Origin: DHVE2 group archaeon
Lineage (GTDB): Archaea; Thermoplasmatota; Thermoplasmata; Thermoplasmatales; Aciduliprofundaceae
Length of the DNA: 64,000 nt
Direction: 5' to 3'
Assembly: GCA_026993785.1 (NCBI GenBank)
Contig: JALWRZ010000004.1
Span: 1 to 64,000, forward strand
The position numbers were made by a program, and so were the translations under genes. Below, piece after piece: positions 44,185-53,560 of the stretch. Numbering within the stretch: position 1 is the first letter of the stretch; each line of letters starts with the position of its first letter. The notes under the pieces are model-generated. The model did no database searches. It was not told the origin of the DNA and saw only the letters and a list, made by a program, of their open reading frames with translations.

Positions 44185-44808
44185 TCAATGTTCAATCATT
44201 TTCACCTCCTTTTTCTCAAGATCCACTAGGGCTGCATAGCCCATTTTGAGAGGCCCAGGATTCACAAAAATGGTTCTATCTTTAATTTCATAGCCTCTAG
44301 CTTCATGAACATGCCCGGAGACCACTAAAACTGGCGAGGCCTTATCAACCGCTCTCCTTATCCCTTTACTGCCTATATGACGATTGCCTACCATATCTAG
44401 AATACCAAAGGATGGCTGATGAAGCAAAAATATACAGCCGTGACACTCGCCTAGGAAATGATATGCGAAGTCTTCGGAAAATGTTATGCCCATAGTAAAT
44501 CCCCGTCCATCAGTGCCACCCAATCCGGCAATTCTGTAGCCATTAAACTCCACGATTTTGCGATGCACATTGATGCCCTTGCTCTCTTCAATAGCCTTTA
44601 TAACATCGGGAGGATCACAATTACCTGGTACGGCAAATACCTGGACACCCAGGGAATCTATGAATCTCTTGGCAAAATCTCCCGGACCAAAGTTAGTTAT
44701 ATCTCCGGCTATTAAAATGGCATCGAACTCATAGAGGCCCTTGAGCTCTTCCACAAGATACACGCCGTTTTCGGAACCATGAAGATCGGCGATTGCCAGA
44801 ATCTTCAT
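44185..44808 (-). CDS. YfcE-like metallophosphoesterase
   Basis: 207 residues. The calcineurin-like order is intact: IADLHGSENG (D-x-H), IAGDITNFGPGD (GD), VPGNCDPPD (GNxD), LLHQPSFG, and VVSGHVHEARG (GHxH), ending FVNPGPLKMGYAAL. It matches the small YfcE-type phosphodiesterases. The Cys in GNCD where many have His is common in archaeal members. The natural substrate is unknown. Confidence 0.87.
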   Translation of the reverse strand: MKILAIADLHGSENGVYLVEELKGLYEFDAILIAGDITNFGPGDFAKRFIDSLGVQVFAVPGNCDPPDVIKAIEESKGINVHRKIVEFNGYRIAGLGGTDGRGFTMGITFSEDFAYHFLGECHGCIFLLHQPSFGILDMVGNRHIGSKGIRRAVDKASPVLVVSGHVHEARGYEIKDRTIFVNPGPLKMGYAALVDLEKKEVKMIEH

Positions 44809-44935
44809 AGAGGGTGAATGATTCTTTCGCTTAAAAATTCTCTTATCCGCATTTCTGAAATTTTGTCAGGAAAAGGTGGAGAAGAGTTAGGCTAACAAAA
44901 AATATAAATTGTATAGAGCTATTGGGAAAAATAAG

Positions 44936-45235
44936 ATGGAGCAGAACCACGGTATAAGAAGGCTTGTGCTGGATGTTATGAAACCGCACCGACCCAGCAT
45001 AGTGGATGTGGCCATAAAGCTCAGTAGAGTCAAGGGGGTTAGCGGCGTTAACTGCATGCTGGACGAGGTAGATCAAGACACAGAAAGCCTCAAGGTGGTA
45101 ATAGAAGGTCCCAACATAGATTTTGATGAAGTCTCTGATACCTTGGAGTCCTTAGGCGCAGTTATCCACTCCATTGATGTCGTGGTGGCAGGTAAAAAAA
45201 TCGTGGAGGATGTGGAAACACCGCAGGATAGATAA
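44936..45235 (+). CDS. DUF211 family protein
   Basis: 99 residues from ATG 44936, placed about 31 bases after the TATA box AATATAAATT (44900-44910). It begins [29 protein letters not shown] and has [25 protein letters not shown] and [18 protein letters not shown], the pattern of the archaeal DUF211 (MTH889-like) family, a ferredoxin-like fold of unknown role. It converges with SRP19, their stops being one base apart. Confidence 0.87.
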   Translation: MEQNHGIRRLVLDVMKPHRPSIVDVAIKLSRVKGVSGVNCMLDEVDQDTESLKVVIEGPNIDFDEVSDTLESLGAVIHSIDVVVAGKKIVEDVETPQDR

Positions 45236-45499
45236 TCAAAGATTTTTCACCTTTCTCGCTATTTTTCTTATAACTTCATTTTTCGGTTCATCTGTCTCAA
45301 TTATAATTCTTCCCTTTTCCTTCCACCAGAAACGTGGGTATCTTTTATCCTCCTCCACCTCAAATTCATAACCTAGAGCCTTTGCTGCCTTAACTATGGT
45401 ATCCAATTTTGCCTCAAAAGCCAGGCTTTTTGGGACTCTACGCCCCTCCCTACGGGAGTAATGAACATTAAAATATGCAGGATAAATAATCACGCTCAT
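45236..45499 (-). CDS. srp19: Signal recognition particle 19 kDa protein
   Basis: 87 residues. [29 protein letters not shown] is the SRP19 signature, with the C-terminal [18 protein letters not shown] typical of archaeal SRP19. It binds 7S RNA and helps SRP54 assemble. Its ATG overlaps the eS8 stop by four bases, so the two are co-transcribed. Confidence 0.94.
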   Translation of the reverse strand: MSVIIYPAYFNVHYSRREGRRVPKSLAFEAKLDTIVKAAKALGYEFEVEEDKRYPRFWWKEKGRIIIETDEPKNEVIRKIARKVKNL

Positions 45500-45876
45500 T
45501 CTACGAGCACTCCGTTGAGCACTCCATGCTGTCCAGGCCTAGAAGTTATTTTCACCTTACCAAGGGTTGTATTAACGATGGCCCCCTTTGTGATAATATT
45601 TCTCTGGGCAAAGTGGGGATTCGCGGGATTCTCCACTACCGTGAGAATCTTTGCCTTCTCCGTCTTTCCTGTTTTGGGGTTATATACATTTACCACATCA
45701 GCTCTTAAAAGCTTTACCTTATAGTTTCCGCCTCTAACACGAATGATCTTTCTCCTAACAGGAGCTATATGCGTGTATACTGGTTCCCTGCCAAGCTCGT
45801 ATCTCCTCTTCTTCCTAGCCATTCGTATTCTTCCACCACTAATCTTTCTTAGAGATCTTCCCTGCCATATGGCCAT
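45496..45876 (-). CDS. rps8e: Small-subunit ribosomal protein eS8
   Basis: 126 residues from ATG 45876, with GGTGATAAG immediately before; the frame opens earlier at 45897 without a site. It starts [18 protein letters not shown] and has [18 protein letters not shown] and [21 protein letters not shown], standard for archaeal eS8. A TATA box (TTTAAATATT, 45909-45918) lies upstream, about 10 bases beyond which the hairpin repeat element ends. Confidence 0.95.
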   Translation of the reverse strand: MAIWQGRSLRKISGGRIRMARKKRRYELGREPVYTHIAPVRRKIIRVRGGNYKVKLLRADVVNVYNPKTGKTEKAKILTVVENPANPHFAQRNIITKGAIVNTTLGKVKITSRPGQHGVLNGVLVE

Positions 45877-45921
45877 CTTATCACCTTGAAACCGCATATA
45901 TAGGTGTAATATTTAAACCTT

Positions 45922-46008
45922 CCCCACGAAGGGGGTTTCACCCCCTCTCTACACCCCCACGTGTTTGGTTGGTTGCAGGAGGGAATGGGAACCCGCTGGT
46001 GGTTCCCA
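45922..46008 (-). repeat. Hairpin-rich intergenic repeat element, short copy
   Basis: Read on the minus strand it begins with the 23-base near-palindrome TGGGAACCACCAGCGGGTTC(CCA) (46008-45986) and ends with the hairpin AGGGGGTGAAACCCCCT (45946-45930) plus CGTGG. The long copy at 12185-12455 has the same two ends in the same order. The hairpin end again lies about 10 bases upstream of a TATA box, here that of eS8-srp19. The middle is only about 40 bases and lacks the extra hairpins of the long copy. Confidence 0.72.
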
Positions 46009-46093
46009 GAACTGAAAAATCCAAACTCAGTGAATTCTAAGGTGCAACCGTCAAAATTAAATATAAGAAAGAGTTTTAACATTTTGTGATAAA

Positions 46094-46768
46094 ATGATAA
46101 GAAAAGAGCCAAATGCAACAAAGTATGTGGAAAGCTACCTGTGGAAACATCCCATGGTAAGGGACCTCCTGAGAAGAGGACTTCTCAATCATACGGCAGT
46201 TGCGCGGGAGATAATAGATGATGCGCAAAGAGAAGGAATAGAGCTTACACTGGGCGCAGTGAAGATGGCCTTGCTGCGTATCAGCGAAGAGATGAAGAGG
46301 AAAAAAGAAGAGATAGAGAGAAAATTGCTAAATGTGATAAAGGAAAGCGTTATCCAGGTGCAATCGGACCTCATAATTTTCACGGTGGAGAAGAGAAATA
46401 TCCTGGGAAAGATGAGGGATCTGAGCAGGCTCATGGAAGATGCACGATTTTTCCAGCTAACCCAGGGTGTGGATATCTTCAATATTTTAGTTGCGAAGGA
46501 AATGAGAGGTGAGGTCCTTAAAATTCTGGGCGAAGATAAGATTTTGGATGTAACAGATGAGCAGACCGCCATAATACTAATAAGCCCCGAGGAAAATATA
46601 AGAACACCTGGATTTATCCATCTTCTTACTTCCGTTCTCTCTTATCACGGAATAAATATAACCCAGATAATATCCTGCCACAAGGATACCGTCTTTGTGT
46701 TTCATCGCAAAGATGCCATTCACGCCTACGAAGTTTTGGAGAACTTCATAATATCCCTTCGGGAATGA
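46094..46768 (+). CDS. ACT-domain regulator of amino-acid metabolism (paralogue 1)
   Basis: 224 residues. The N-terminal about 75 residues look like a winged-helix DNA-binding domain (NHTAVAREIIDDAQREGIELTLGAVKMALLRISEEM), followed by a long basic/acidic helix and a C-terminal ACT-like region (TAIILISPEENIRTPG, HGINITQIISCHKDTVFVFHRKDA). It is a clear paralogue of the protein at 52793. It lies 82 bases before the homocitrate synthase/LysW block on the same strand, so a lysine/arginine-responsive regulator is likely. TATA box TTAAATATA (46057-46065) is about 33 bases upstream. Confidence 0.8.
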   Translation: MIRKEPNATKYVESYLWKHPMVRDLLRRGLLNHTAVAREIIDDAQREGIELTLGAVKMALLRISEEMKRKKEEIERKLLNVIKESVIQVQSDLIIFTVEKRNILGKMRDLSRLMEDARFFQLTQGVDIFNILVAKEMRGEVLKILGEDKILDVTDEQTAIILISPEENIRTPGFIHLLTSVLSYHGINITQIISCHKDTVFVFHRKDAIHAYEVLENFIISLRE

Positions 46769-46808
46769 TTTTACATTTGTAATTGAATTTTAATTTCTTT
46801 TTATTCAT

Positions 46809-46830
46809 GTTACAAAATTCATAAATATAT
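46809..46830 (+). promoter_or_regulatory. Promoter of the lysS-lysWXYZJK operon with GTTACAAA motif
   Basis: GTTACAAA (46809-46816) is followed after four bases by the TATA box ATAAATATA (46821-46829). The TATA centre is about 26 bases before GTG 46851. The same octamer with the same four-base spacing occurs before argG. A 12-base palindrome TTACATTTGTAA lies at 46771-46782. Confidence 0.55.
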
Positions 46831-46850
46831 TTCCTCACTCCACCGCTTCA

Positions 46851-47954
46851 GTGAGAACCATGGAGATATTGGATAGCACGCTCAGAGAAGGCGAGCAGAG
46901 TCCCGAGGTGAGCTTTACACCAGAGCAGCGATTAGAGCTTGCCATAGCTATAGACGAGTTAGGAGTGGAATTCATCGAAGCAGGGCACCCAGCAGTAAGC
47001 GAGGATGTATTTAAGGGTATAAAGAGTGTGGCATCTCAGGGATTGAACGCAAAAATACTGGCGCATTCCCGGGCAAGGAGAGAGGACATAGACCTTGTTT
47101 TGCGCACCGATGCATCGTGGATAGGAATATTTTTCTGCGTGTCTAATAGATGTCTATCCAAGAGATTTCACATAACTCTTGAAGAGGCGGTGGCGAGAGT
47201 TGTGGATTCTATAGATTATGCAAAATCTCATGGTCTGAAGGTTAGATTCACCCCCGAGGATACTACCAGAACAGAATGGGAGAATCTCGAGAAAGTAATA
47301 CAAGCTGCAGTGCAGGCTGGGGTGGACAGGATAAGCGTTGCCGACACTACTGGGGTGGCACATCCCTGGAGCTTCTATTCACTGGTTTCAAGACTTCGAG
47401 AATTTGGAGTTCCCCTGCATGTGCACTGCCACAACGACATGGGCCTAGCTCTGGCCAACGCCATAATGGGCATCGAAGCAGGTGCCATACTTGTGGATGC
47501 CACAGTAAACGGAATCGGTGAGAGAACAGGCATCGTTGATTTAGCGCAAATTACCACCATTGCCAATTACCACTACGGAAAGAACTACAACTTGGAGATG
47601 CTGCCACTCCTGAGCAAGAAGCTACAAGAAATCACGGGGTTGAGGATTGAGAAAAACAGGCCCATCGTGGGTGACTTTGCCTTTGTTCACAAGGCAGGTT
47701 TGCATGTGGCCGCCGTTATTCGTGACCCCTATTTCTACGAATTTCTACCTCCTGAGTTCTTCGGGAGAAACCGGGAGATATTTGTGGACAAATACGCAGG
47801 GAGAGCTTCTCTGGAGCACTATCTTCATCGAGTTGGAATAAGAAATGAGAAGGTGGTAGAAAAACTGCTTAGAAGGATAAAGAGCTCCAATATGGCCTAT
47901 ACCCCCGAGATGATTGTGGAAGAAGCCAAAAGAATAGAAAAGGAGGTGATGTGA
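46851..47954 (+). CDS. lysS: Homocitrate synthase (LysS-type)
   Basis: 367 residues. It condenses acetyl-CoA and 2-oxoglutarate to homocitrate, the first step of the alpha-aminoadipate lysine route. Seen are ILDSTLREGEQSPEVSFTPEQ, FTPEDTTRTEW, VHCHNDMGLALANAI, the lid-region NGIGERTGIVDLAQ, and HKAGLHVAAVI. The start is either GTG 46851, which lies at the predicted transcript start, or ATG 46860. It is the first gene of the LysW operon and implies that the carrier pathway makes lysine here. Isopropylmalate synthase-like activity is less likely given the neighbours. Confidence 0.9.
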   Translation: MRTMEILDSTLREGEQSPEVSFTPEQRLELAIAIDELGVEFIEAGHPAVSEDVFKGIKSVASQGLNAKILAHSRARREDIDLVLRTDASWIGIFFCVSNRCLSKRFHITLEEAVARVVDSIDYAKSHGLKVRFTPEDTTRTEWENLEKVIQAAVQAGVDRISVADTTGVAHPWSFYSLVSRLREFGVPLHVHCHNDMGLALANAIMGIEAGAILVDATVNGIGERTGIVDLAQITTIANYHYGKNYNLEMLPLLSKKLQEITGLRIEKNRPIVGDFAFVHKAGLHVAAVIRDPYFYEFLPPEFFGRNREIFVDKYAGRASLEHYLHRVGIRNEKVVEKLLRRIKSSNMAYTPEMIVEEAKRIEKEVM

Positions 47955-47955
47955 A

Positions 47956-48117
47956 ATGCCACTTTGTCCGGTATGTGGTAATGAGCTGAATTTACAAGAT
48001 GTGGAGAGATACGAGCTTGTAGAGTGCCCAAGATGCGGTGCTGAGCTTGAGGTTGTGGATACGGATCCCATACTCCTCGAAGAGCTTCCACCTGTGGAAG
48101 AGGATTGGGGAGAGTAA
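47956..48117 (+). CDS. lysW: LysW amino-group carrier protein
   Basis: 53 residues. It is the carrier protein whose C-terminal Glu is joined to the amino group of 2-aminoadipate or glutamate. A zinc site is seen as CPVCGNEL and CPRCGAEL, followed by an acidic C-terminus ending EEDWGE, the family hallmark. AGGAGGTGATGTGAA precedes ATG 47956. Confidence 0.95.
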   Translation: MPLCPVCGNELNLQDVERYELVECPRCGAELEVVDTDPILLEELPPVEEDWGE

Positions 48118-48132
48118 AAAGGGTGGGAACGA

Positions 48133-48954
48133 ATGAGGATAGGCATCACCTACACCCTCCTTCGCCCGGAAGAAAGGATGCTCAGGGACAGAGCGCGCGA
48201 AAAGGGAGAAGTGAAAATGCTGCATGAGAGTGAGCTCGTATTTCCAAAGAAGTATGATGTGGATGTGGTCATAATAAGGAACATGGGACATTATAAGGCG
48301 CTATACACCGCGAGGCTCTTTGAGGAAATGGGCATACCTACTGTAAATCCATGGCAAATCATTCACGGGGCAGGTGATAAGCTTCTCACCACATTGAAAT
48401 TACAGCGCTGCGTGAAGGTTCCACCCTGGCATGTGAGCCTCAGCGAAGAATCCGTCGCTTTAGCTGCGGAAGAGCTTGGATATCCCATCGTGATGAAACC
48501 CCTCGCAGGAAGCTGGGGGAGAATGGTCTCCAAGATAAACGATGAGGATGCGCTAAACGCGGTGGTGGAGCACAGGAGATGGATGAGCAATCCCCTTCAC
48601 AGGATTTACTATATGCAGAGATTTCTAAACAAGCCGGGAAGGGATATAAGGAGCTATGTGATAAACGGAAAATACATCACGGCTATCTATCGCTACTCCT
48701 CAAACTGGATTACCAACACCGCGAGGGGTGGAAGAGCTGAAATTTGTGAAGATGAAAGAGTACGGGAGATTTCCATCAAGGCCTGGGAATGCTTCGGCGA
48801 AGGGGCCCTTGCCATAGATCTCATGGAGGAGAAAGGAGAAATTTATGTCAACGAGGTAAACCCGGGAATGGAATTCAAGAACACGGTAAGAGTGACAGGT
48901 GTGGATATAGCAGAAGAAGTTGTCAGCTACGCTGTGGAGGTGGCTAAAAAGTGA
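48133..48954 (+). CDS. lysX: LysW-aminoadipate/glutamate ligase (LysX/ArgX, ATP-grasp)
   Basis: 273 residues. It is an ATP-grasp ligase that joins the C-terminal Glu of LysW to the amino group of aminoadipate (LysX) or glutamate (ArgX). Seen are VNPWQIIHGAGDKLLTTLKLQ, YPIVMKPLAGSWGRMVSKI, and the metal-binding YVNEVNPGMEFKN. Only one such ligase gene is in the cluster, so it may serve both substrates, as in Thermococcus. It overlaps lysY by four bases. Confidence 0.92.
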   Translation: MRIGITYTLLRPEERMLRDRAREKGEVKMLHESELVFPKKYDVDVVIIRNMGHYKALYTARLFEEMGIPTVNPWQIIHGAGDKLLTTLKLQRCVKVPPWHVSLSEESVALAAEELGYPIVMKPLAGSWGRMVSKINDEDALNAVVEHRRWMSNPLHRIYYMQRFLNKPGRDIRSYVINGKYITAIYRYSSNWITNTARGGRAEICEDERVREISIKAWECFGEGALAIDLMEEKGEIYVNEVNPGMEFKNTVRVTGVDIAEEVVSYAVEVAKK

Positions 48955-49946
48955 TAAAAGCTGCTGTGATTGGTGCCAGTGGATATATTGGAGGCGAATT
49001 GCTCAGGCTTCTCTACATGCATCCCGAGGTGGAGCTTGGCACAATAACCTCCAGGATATACGTGGGCAGGAGGGTGGAGGTGGTGCATCCACATCTTAAG
49101 GGCCTTGGTCTGAGATTCTCCTCTCCTGGAGAGGTGGATGCCGATGTTATATTCCTCTCAGTGCCCCATGGAGAATCCATGAAAATAGTGGAAGAGTATA
49201 TAGGAAGCGCCAAGTTGATTGATTTAAGCGCGGATTTCCGGCTTCCCCTGGGGCTTTACAGGAAATACTATGGTGAGCATGAAAAGCCGGAGCTTATAGA
49301 CTCATTTGTTTACGGACTTCCTGAAGTTTATAGGGAGGAAATAAAAAGAGCAGAGTATGTGGCAAATCCCGGATGTAACGCCACAGCGGTAATTCTTGCA
49401 CTTTATCCCTTCCGCAATATGATTTCCGAGGCCCTGGCAGACATAAAGGCGGCATCCAGCGCTGCAGGGAGAAGAGAGAGCATAATGGGTATGCATCCCG
49501 AGAGAAGTCATGTGGTGAGAATATACAAGACTCATCATCACAGGCACGAAGCTGAGGTTCTCCATATCACGGGAATAAAGTGCCCCTTCACGGTTCATTC
49601 CGTGGACATGGTTCGCGGCGTATTTGCCACTGTGTATTTCAGAATCTCCGGAGACGAAAGATCGCTTTTCCGTCGCCTTTTTCAGGAGTATGAAGGGGAG
49701 CGTTTCGTGAAGGTTATAAGGGAGAGGGAAGGCCCACTTAAGCAGCCAAATGTAAAGTATGTAATAGGCAGTAACTATGCGCATCTCTGGGCTTCCTACG
49801 ATGTGGAGAACGAAAGAGCGATGATATTCGCGGCGATAGACAATCTCATAAAGGGTGGTGCAGGACAGGCGGTGCAAAATATGAATCTTATGTTCGGGCT
49901 GAGGGAAGAAACAGGGCTTGGATATCTTCCATTGCATCCCATATGA
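48951..49946 (+). CDS. lysY: LysW-gamma-aminoadipyl/glutamyl phosphate reductase (LysY/ArgC)
   Basis: 331 residues from a GTG start at 48951 overlapping the lysX stop, with GGAGGTGG before it. The Rossmann loop is AAVIGASGYIGGELLRLL, the catalytic Cys is in YVANPGCNATAVILAL (about residue 142), and the His in GLPEVYREEI/HHHRHEAEVLHITG fits the ArgC fold. It reduces the acyl phosphate made by LysZ to the semialdehyde on LysW. Confidence 0.93.
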   Translation: MIKAAVIGASGYIGGELLRLLYMHPEVELGTITSRIYVGRRVEVVHPHLKGLGLRFSSPGEVDADVIFLSVPHGESMKIVEEYIGSAKLIDLSADFRLPLGLYRKYYGEHEKPELIDSFVYGLPEVYREEIKRAEYVANPGCNATAVILALYPFRNMISEALADIKAASSAAGRRESIMGMHPERSHVVRIYKTHHHRHEAEVLHITGIKCPFTVHSVDMVRGVFATVYFRISGDERSLFRRLFQEYEGERFVKVIREREGPLKQPNVKYVIGSNYAHLWASYDVENERAMIFAAIDNLIKGGAGQAVQNMNLMFGLREETGLGYLPLHPI

Positions 49947-49955
49947 GGTGTGATT

Positions 49956-50684
49956 ATGAGAATAGTAAAGATAGGGGGTGGGGTCATTCCACATCTGGAT
50001 GCTTTTCGGGAATATCTCAAGGGAGATATCTATATCCATGGTGCATCGGATTATGTGGACGAAATTTGCAGAAGAGCCGGCGTAGAGGTGAAGAGATTTC
50101 GAAGTGTTTCAGGAATAGAGTTTCGCTATACCCCTAGGGAAGTGCTTGAATACTATGTAATGGGTGTTATGTGGGCCAATAAGGAACTCGTATCTTATCT
50201 TCACAGAATTGGGATAAATGCCATAGGAATAAGCGGTGTGGATCTCGCGTTAATTAAGGCCAAGAGAAAGAGAATTGTGAAAATAGTGGATGGAGGGAAG
50301 AAAAGGGTGCTAAGGGACGACCACTCGGGGAAAATAGAAGAAATAGACAAAGGGGTCATAAAGGCCCTTATGGAAATAGGGGTACCCGTAATCGCCTCTC
50401 TTGCTTTGGGGGAAGAGTATGTGCCTCTTAACGTTGATGGGGATACCCTGGCCTCTAAGATCGCCGCCGCTTTTCATGCGGATGAACTTCTCTTTCTCTC
50501 CGATTCTGCCTTCTTGAAGGAAGGCTCCGTTGTTCCAGAAATACCGGTGGAGAAGGTGGAGGAGTATATTGAGCACTCCAGTGGTGGTATGAGACGCAAG
50601 CTGAAGATGGCCGAAGAGGCTATTAGAAGCGGAGTGGGTAGGGTCATTATCCAGGGCCTGAACGGGAGAACGGTGATTCGATGA
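49956..50684 (+). CDS. lysZ: LysW-aminoadipate/glutamate kinase (LysZ/ArgB)
   Basis: 242 residues from ATG 49956, five bases after GAGGTG. It is an amino-acid kinase: [28 protein letters not shown] (the usual GG pair is altered to GAS), [27 protein letters not shown], and a C-terminal [24 protein letters not shown]. It phosphorylates LysW-aminoadipate or LysW-glutamate. It overlaps lysJ by four bases. Confidence 0.91.
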   Translation: MRIVKIGGGVIPHLDAFREYLKGDIYIHGASDYVDEICRRAGVEVKRFRSVSGIEFRYTPREVLEYYVMGVMWANKELVSYLHRIGINAIGISGVDLALIKAKRKRIVKIVDGGKKRVLRDDHSGKIEEIDKGVIKALMEIGVPVIASLALGEEYVPLNVDGDTLASKIAAAFHADELLFLSDSAFLKEGSVVPEIPVEKVEEYIEHSSGGMRRKLKMAEEAIRSGVGRVIIQGLNGRTVIR

Positions 50685-51772
50685 TGGAAATGAGTCTCTA
50701 TAGAAAGAGATTGAAACTTGTGCGTGGCCACGGAGTCTATGTGTGGGACGATGAAAATCGCAGGTATCTGGATGCCATAGCAGGAGTAGGCGTTGCAGTT
50801 CTTGGCCACGCGCATCCCGAGCTTGCGAGAGCTCTGTGTGAGCAAGCCCAAAAATTGCTGGTGGCAGGTCCCATGTTCCATCACGAGGAGAAATTTGCTG
50901 CTCTGAAAGAGCTGCATCGGTTTGTAGATTTCGAATATGCCTTCTTTGGCAATTCTGGCACTGAAGCGGTGGAAGCTGCATTGAAATTTGCAAGGTTTTA
51001 CACCAAGCGCAAGGAGATAATAGCCATGAGCAACGCGTTCCACGGCAGAACCTTCGGTGCTTTGAGCGCAACATGGAAAAAGAAATATCGGGAGGATTAC
51101 GAGCCGCTCGTTCCTGGATTCAGGCACATTCCCTTCAACGATGTGGAGGCTGCAAAGGAAAGCGTTAGCAAGAACACTGCCGCGGTTATCGTGGAGCCGA
51201 TTCAGGGGGAGAGCGGTATAATCCCAGCCACCAGAGAGTTTCTCAGAACGCTACGAGATGTCACAGAAGATAAAGGCGCACTTCTTATCCTGGATGAGAT
51301 CCAAAGCTCACTGCGCACCGGAAAGTTTCTTGCTTCGGAACACTATGGAGTTAAGGGGGACATAATAACTTTAGGAAAGGGTCTCGCTAATGGAGTTCCC
51401 ATAGGGGTCACACTTGCCAACTTCGATGTCCCCCATGGAAAGCATGGCTCTACCTTTGGAGGTAATCCTCTGGCCTCTCGAGCCATGGCTGAGACCTTGA
51501 AAATACTGAGAAGGGAAGGGCTGATAGAAAAGGCAGGGGAGAAGCGCATAGAGGTACGGGGAGAGAAGGTTATAGAAACAAGGGGGATGGGTCTCATGCT
51601 AGGTATTCTGATTAGAGAACCGGCAGGCAAATATGTAGAGGCGTTGCAAACTCGCGGACTTCTTGTTAATACAGCAGGTAGCAGGGTTATCCGCCTTCTC
51701 CCACCTCTTATAATATCCAAGGAGCAGATGATGTGTATAAAGCAACTGCTGGAGGAGGTGCTCAATGATTAG
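50681..51772 (+). CDS. lysJ: LysW-lysine/ornithine aminotransferase (LysJ/ArgD)
   Basis: 363 residues. It is a class III PLP aminotransferase: [69 protein letters not shown] (cofactor Asp), and the PLP lysine in [14 protein letters not shown]. It aminates the semialdehyde bound to LysW. Two Met codons lie at 50681 and 50684 after GGTGA, so the exact start is open. It overlaps lysK by eight bases. Confidence 0.93.
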   Translation: MMEMSLYRKRLKLVRGHGVYVWDDENRRYLDAIAGVGVAVLGHAHPELARALCEQAQKLLVAGPMFHHEEKFAALKELHRFVDFEYAFFGNSGTEAVEAALKFARFYTKRKEIIAMSNAFHGRTFGALSATWKKKYREDYEPLVPGFRHIPFNDVEAAKESVSKNTAAVIVEPIQGESGIIPATREFLRTLRDVTEDKGALLILDEIQSSLRTGKFLASEHYGVKGDIITLGKGLANGVPIGVTLANFDVPHGKHGSTFGGNPLASRAMAETLKILRREGLIEKAGEKRIEVRGEKVIETRGMGLMLGILIREPAGKYVEALQTRGLLVNTAGSRVIRLLPPLIISKEQMMCIKQLLEEVLND

Positions 51773-52763
51773 CTCCGAGGAGAAAGTGGAATTCCTTGTA
51801 AAGCTTGTTGAACTGTATAGCCCTACAGGCAAGGAAAGCCCGGTGGCAAGTTATTTACTCGAGAGCTTTGAGAGTTTTGGGATAGAAGCGTATTTAGATT
51901 CCGCGGGTAATGTAATAGCGGAGAAGCGGGGCAACGGACCCCGTATACTCCTCGCTGGGCATATGGACACGGTGCCCGGCAGGATACCCGTTAGGATTGA
52001 AAATGGTTTTCTCTGGGGTCGTGGAAGTGTTGATGCCAAGGGTCCCCTGGCAACCTTCTTCTTTGCATTTCTTGAATCTCAGGCCAATTTAATTTTTGCA
52101 GGGCTTGTGGATGAGGAGGGTGCTTCCCGAGGTGCCAGAAATCTTGACATTCCGCGGCCTGATTTCATAGTAATTGGAGAGCCAAGCAGTGTGGATGGAG
52201 TAACCATAGGCTATAAAGGGAGTCTCCTTCTCAAATTGGTGGAGCGTGTGGAGAAGTTTCATGGAAGCGTAGAGCAGGAGGGTGCTGCTGAGAGGCTGAT
52301 AAACAAATGGATGGAGCTGCGATCCACCTTTGGTGATGGGTGGCATATGCCTATGGGAAGGATTCTTGAGTTTCATGCCTACGAGCGTGATTTTGACTTT
52401 TACGGAGAGATGAAGGTGAATATAAGGACTCCTCCCAACTATAAGCCTCCAGAAATCGGGCAAATTTTGGATTTTGTTCCAGCCTATGAGGTATCCCCCC
52501 GTAGTCTAATTGTGCGTGCCTTTGCAGGAGCCATAAGAAGACACGGGATGAGGCCCATGCTGAAGAAGAAGAGCGGCACTGCAGATATGAATATCCTGGC
52601 CCCGAAATATGGTGTGGATGTAATAGCCTACGGACCTGGCGATTCCAGGCTTGATCACACACCAAGAGAGCATGTAAATCTGGAGGAATATCTCCTGGCC
52701 ATAGAAGTGCTCAAAGATGCCATTGCTGAGCTGAGGAGAAGAACAATGAAAAATAATTTATAG
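51765..52763 (+). CDS. lysK: LysW-lysine/ornithine hydrolase (LysK/ArgE)
   Basis: 332 residues. It is an M20 metallopeptidase that releases lysine or ornithine from LysW. Metal ligands are in [11 protein letters not shown] (His-x-Asp), [13 protein letters not shown] (Asp), [14 protein letters not shown] (Glu pair), [11 protein letters not shown], and a C-terminal [10 protein letters not shown] (His). It closes the LysW-X-Y-Z-J-K block. A short gap leads to the second ACT regulator. Confidence 0.92.
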   Translation: MISSEEKVEFLVKLVELYSPTGKESPVASYLLESFESFGIEAYLDSAGNVIAEKRGNGPRILLAGHMDTVPGRIPVRIENGFLWGRGSVDAKGPLATFFFAFLESQANLIFAGLVDEEGASRGARNLDIPRPDFIVIGEPSSVDGVTIGYKGSLLLKLVERVEKFHGSVEQEGAAERLINKWMELRSTFGDGWHMPMGRILEFHAYERDFDFYGEMKVNIRTPPNYKPPEIGQILDFVPAYEVSPRSLIVRAFAGAIRRHGMRPMLKKKSGTADMNILAPKYGVDVIAYGPGDSRLDHTPREHVNLEEYLLAIEVLKDAIAELRRRTMKNNL

Positions 52764-52792
52764 GGTAACCCTATGGGGAATGCGGTGAGCCG

Positions 52793-53470
52793 ATGGAAAA
52801 AGAGAAGCTCAGCGTGGCCAAGGTAGTTAGGGATTTGATAATGTCCAAACCAATGATAAAGGAATGCATGCTTCTGGATGTGATAAACTATAGCGCCACG
52901 GCGCGGATTCTCGCCAAAGAGCTGGAAGAGATGGGCTATACAACATCTACAGAAGCAATAAAGATGTCCCTTCTGAGGTTAAGAGAAGAGCTAAAAAAGG
53001 AGAGGGGGCTTCTTGAGAAGAGAATACAGAAAATAATTGCAAAGACTGTTATAGAGCTGCAGTCTGATCTTGCGGTAATAACCGTGGAGAAGAGCGCCCT
53101 TCTTCGGGATTTCCACAGTTTTTCGGGGATAATGGAGCGGGCCAGATTTTTTCAGCTTACCCAGGGCCTGGAGACCTTCACCGTTGTCATATCCTCGGAG
53201 CAGAAGGATGAGATCTTAAGGCTGTGGGAGGGTTACATAGTGGATGTAATTGAGGATCAGACTGCCATCGTGCTTATAAGCCCAAAGGAAATAATAGAAA
53301 CCCCCGGTGTGGTCACCTTTATAACCTCGGCACTTTCATTCAACGGCATAAATGTTACCCAGGTAATATCCTGTCATCGCGAAACGATATTTGTGGTAAA
53401 TAGAAAAGATGCACCTTTCGCATATCAGATAATAGAGAAACCCATACTGCAGATGAGGGCAAGGAAATAG
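52793..53470 (+). CDS. ACT-domain regulator of amino-acid metabolism (paralogue 2)
   Basis: 225 residues. It has the same layout as the protein at 46094: an N-terminal winged-helix-like part (NYSATARILAKELEEMGYTTSTEAIKMSLLRLREELK), a long linker helix, and the ACT-like region with TAIVLISPKEIIETPG and NGINVTQVISCHRETIFVVNRKDA. The shared RFFQLTQG, TAI(I/V)LISP and V(T)QVISCH blocks prove the paralogy. It lies 29 bases after lysK and 90 bases before argG. It may end the LysW operon and regulate argG onwards. Confidence 0.8.
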   Translation: MEKEKLSVAKVVRDLIMSKPMIKECMLLDVINYSATARILAKELEEMGYTTSTEAIKMSLLRLREELKKERGLLEKRIQKIIAKTVIELQSDLAVITVEKSALLRDFHSFSGIMERARFFQLTQGLETFTVVISSEQKDEILRLWEGYIVDVIEDQTAIVLISPKEIIETPGVVTFITSALSFNGINVTQVISCHRETIFVVNRKDAPFAYQIIEKPILQMRARK

Positions 53471-53508
53471 TTCTATTTAGAACATTTATTTTTTATTTTG
53501 ACACATAG

Positions 53509-53527
53509 GTTACAAAGGGTATAAAAG
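53509..53527 (+). promoter_or_regulatory. Promoter of argG-argH-carA-carB with GTTACAAA motif
   Basis: GTTACAAA (53509-53516) is followed after four bases by ATAAAAG (TATA box, 53521-53527). The transcript would start near 53548, just before the GGTGA site at 53550-53554. The octamer and spacing match the lysS promoter. An imperfect hairpin/palindrome GTTCTATTTAGAAC with a following T-rich run (53470-53500) may end the upstream transcript. Confidence 0.55.
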
Positions 53528-53560
53528 AGACTTGTTTATTGCGGTCAAAGGTGAGACGAG

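Noticed and set aside
50310-51074. 254-codon minus-strand open frame
   Set aside because: It is the antisense of lysZ/lysJ; both of those have intact motifs and coupled starts.
53470-53500. GTTCTATTTAGAAC palindrome as a regulator site for argG
   Set aside because: It follows the stop codon of the upstream gene directly and precedes a T-rich run, so a transcript end is as likely; it is noted only in the promoter entry.
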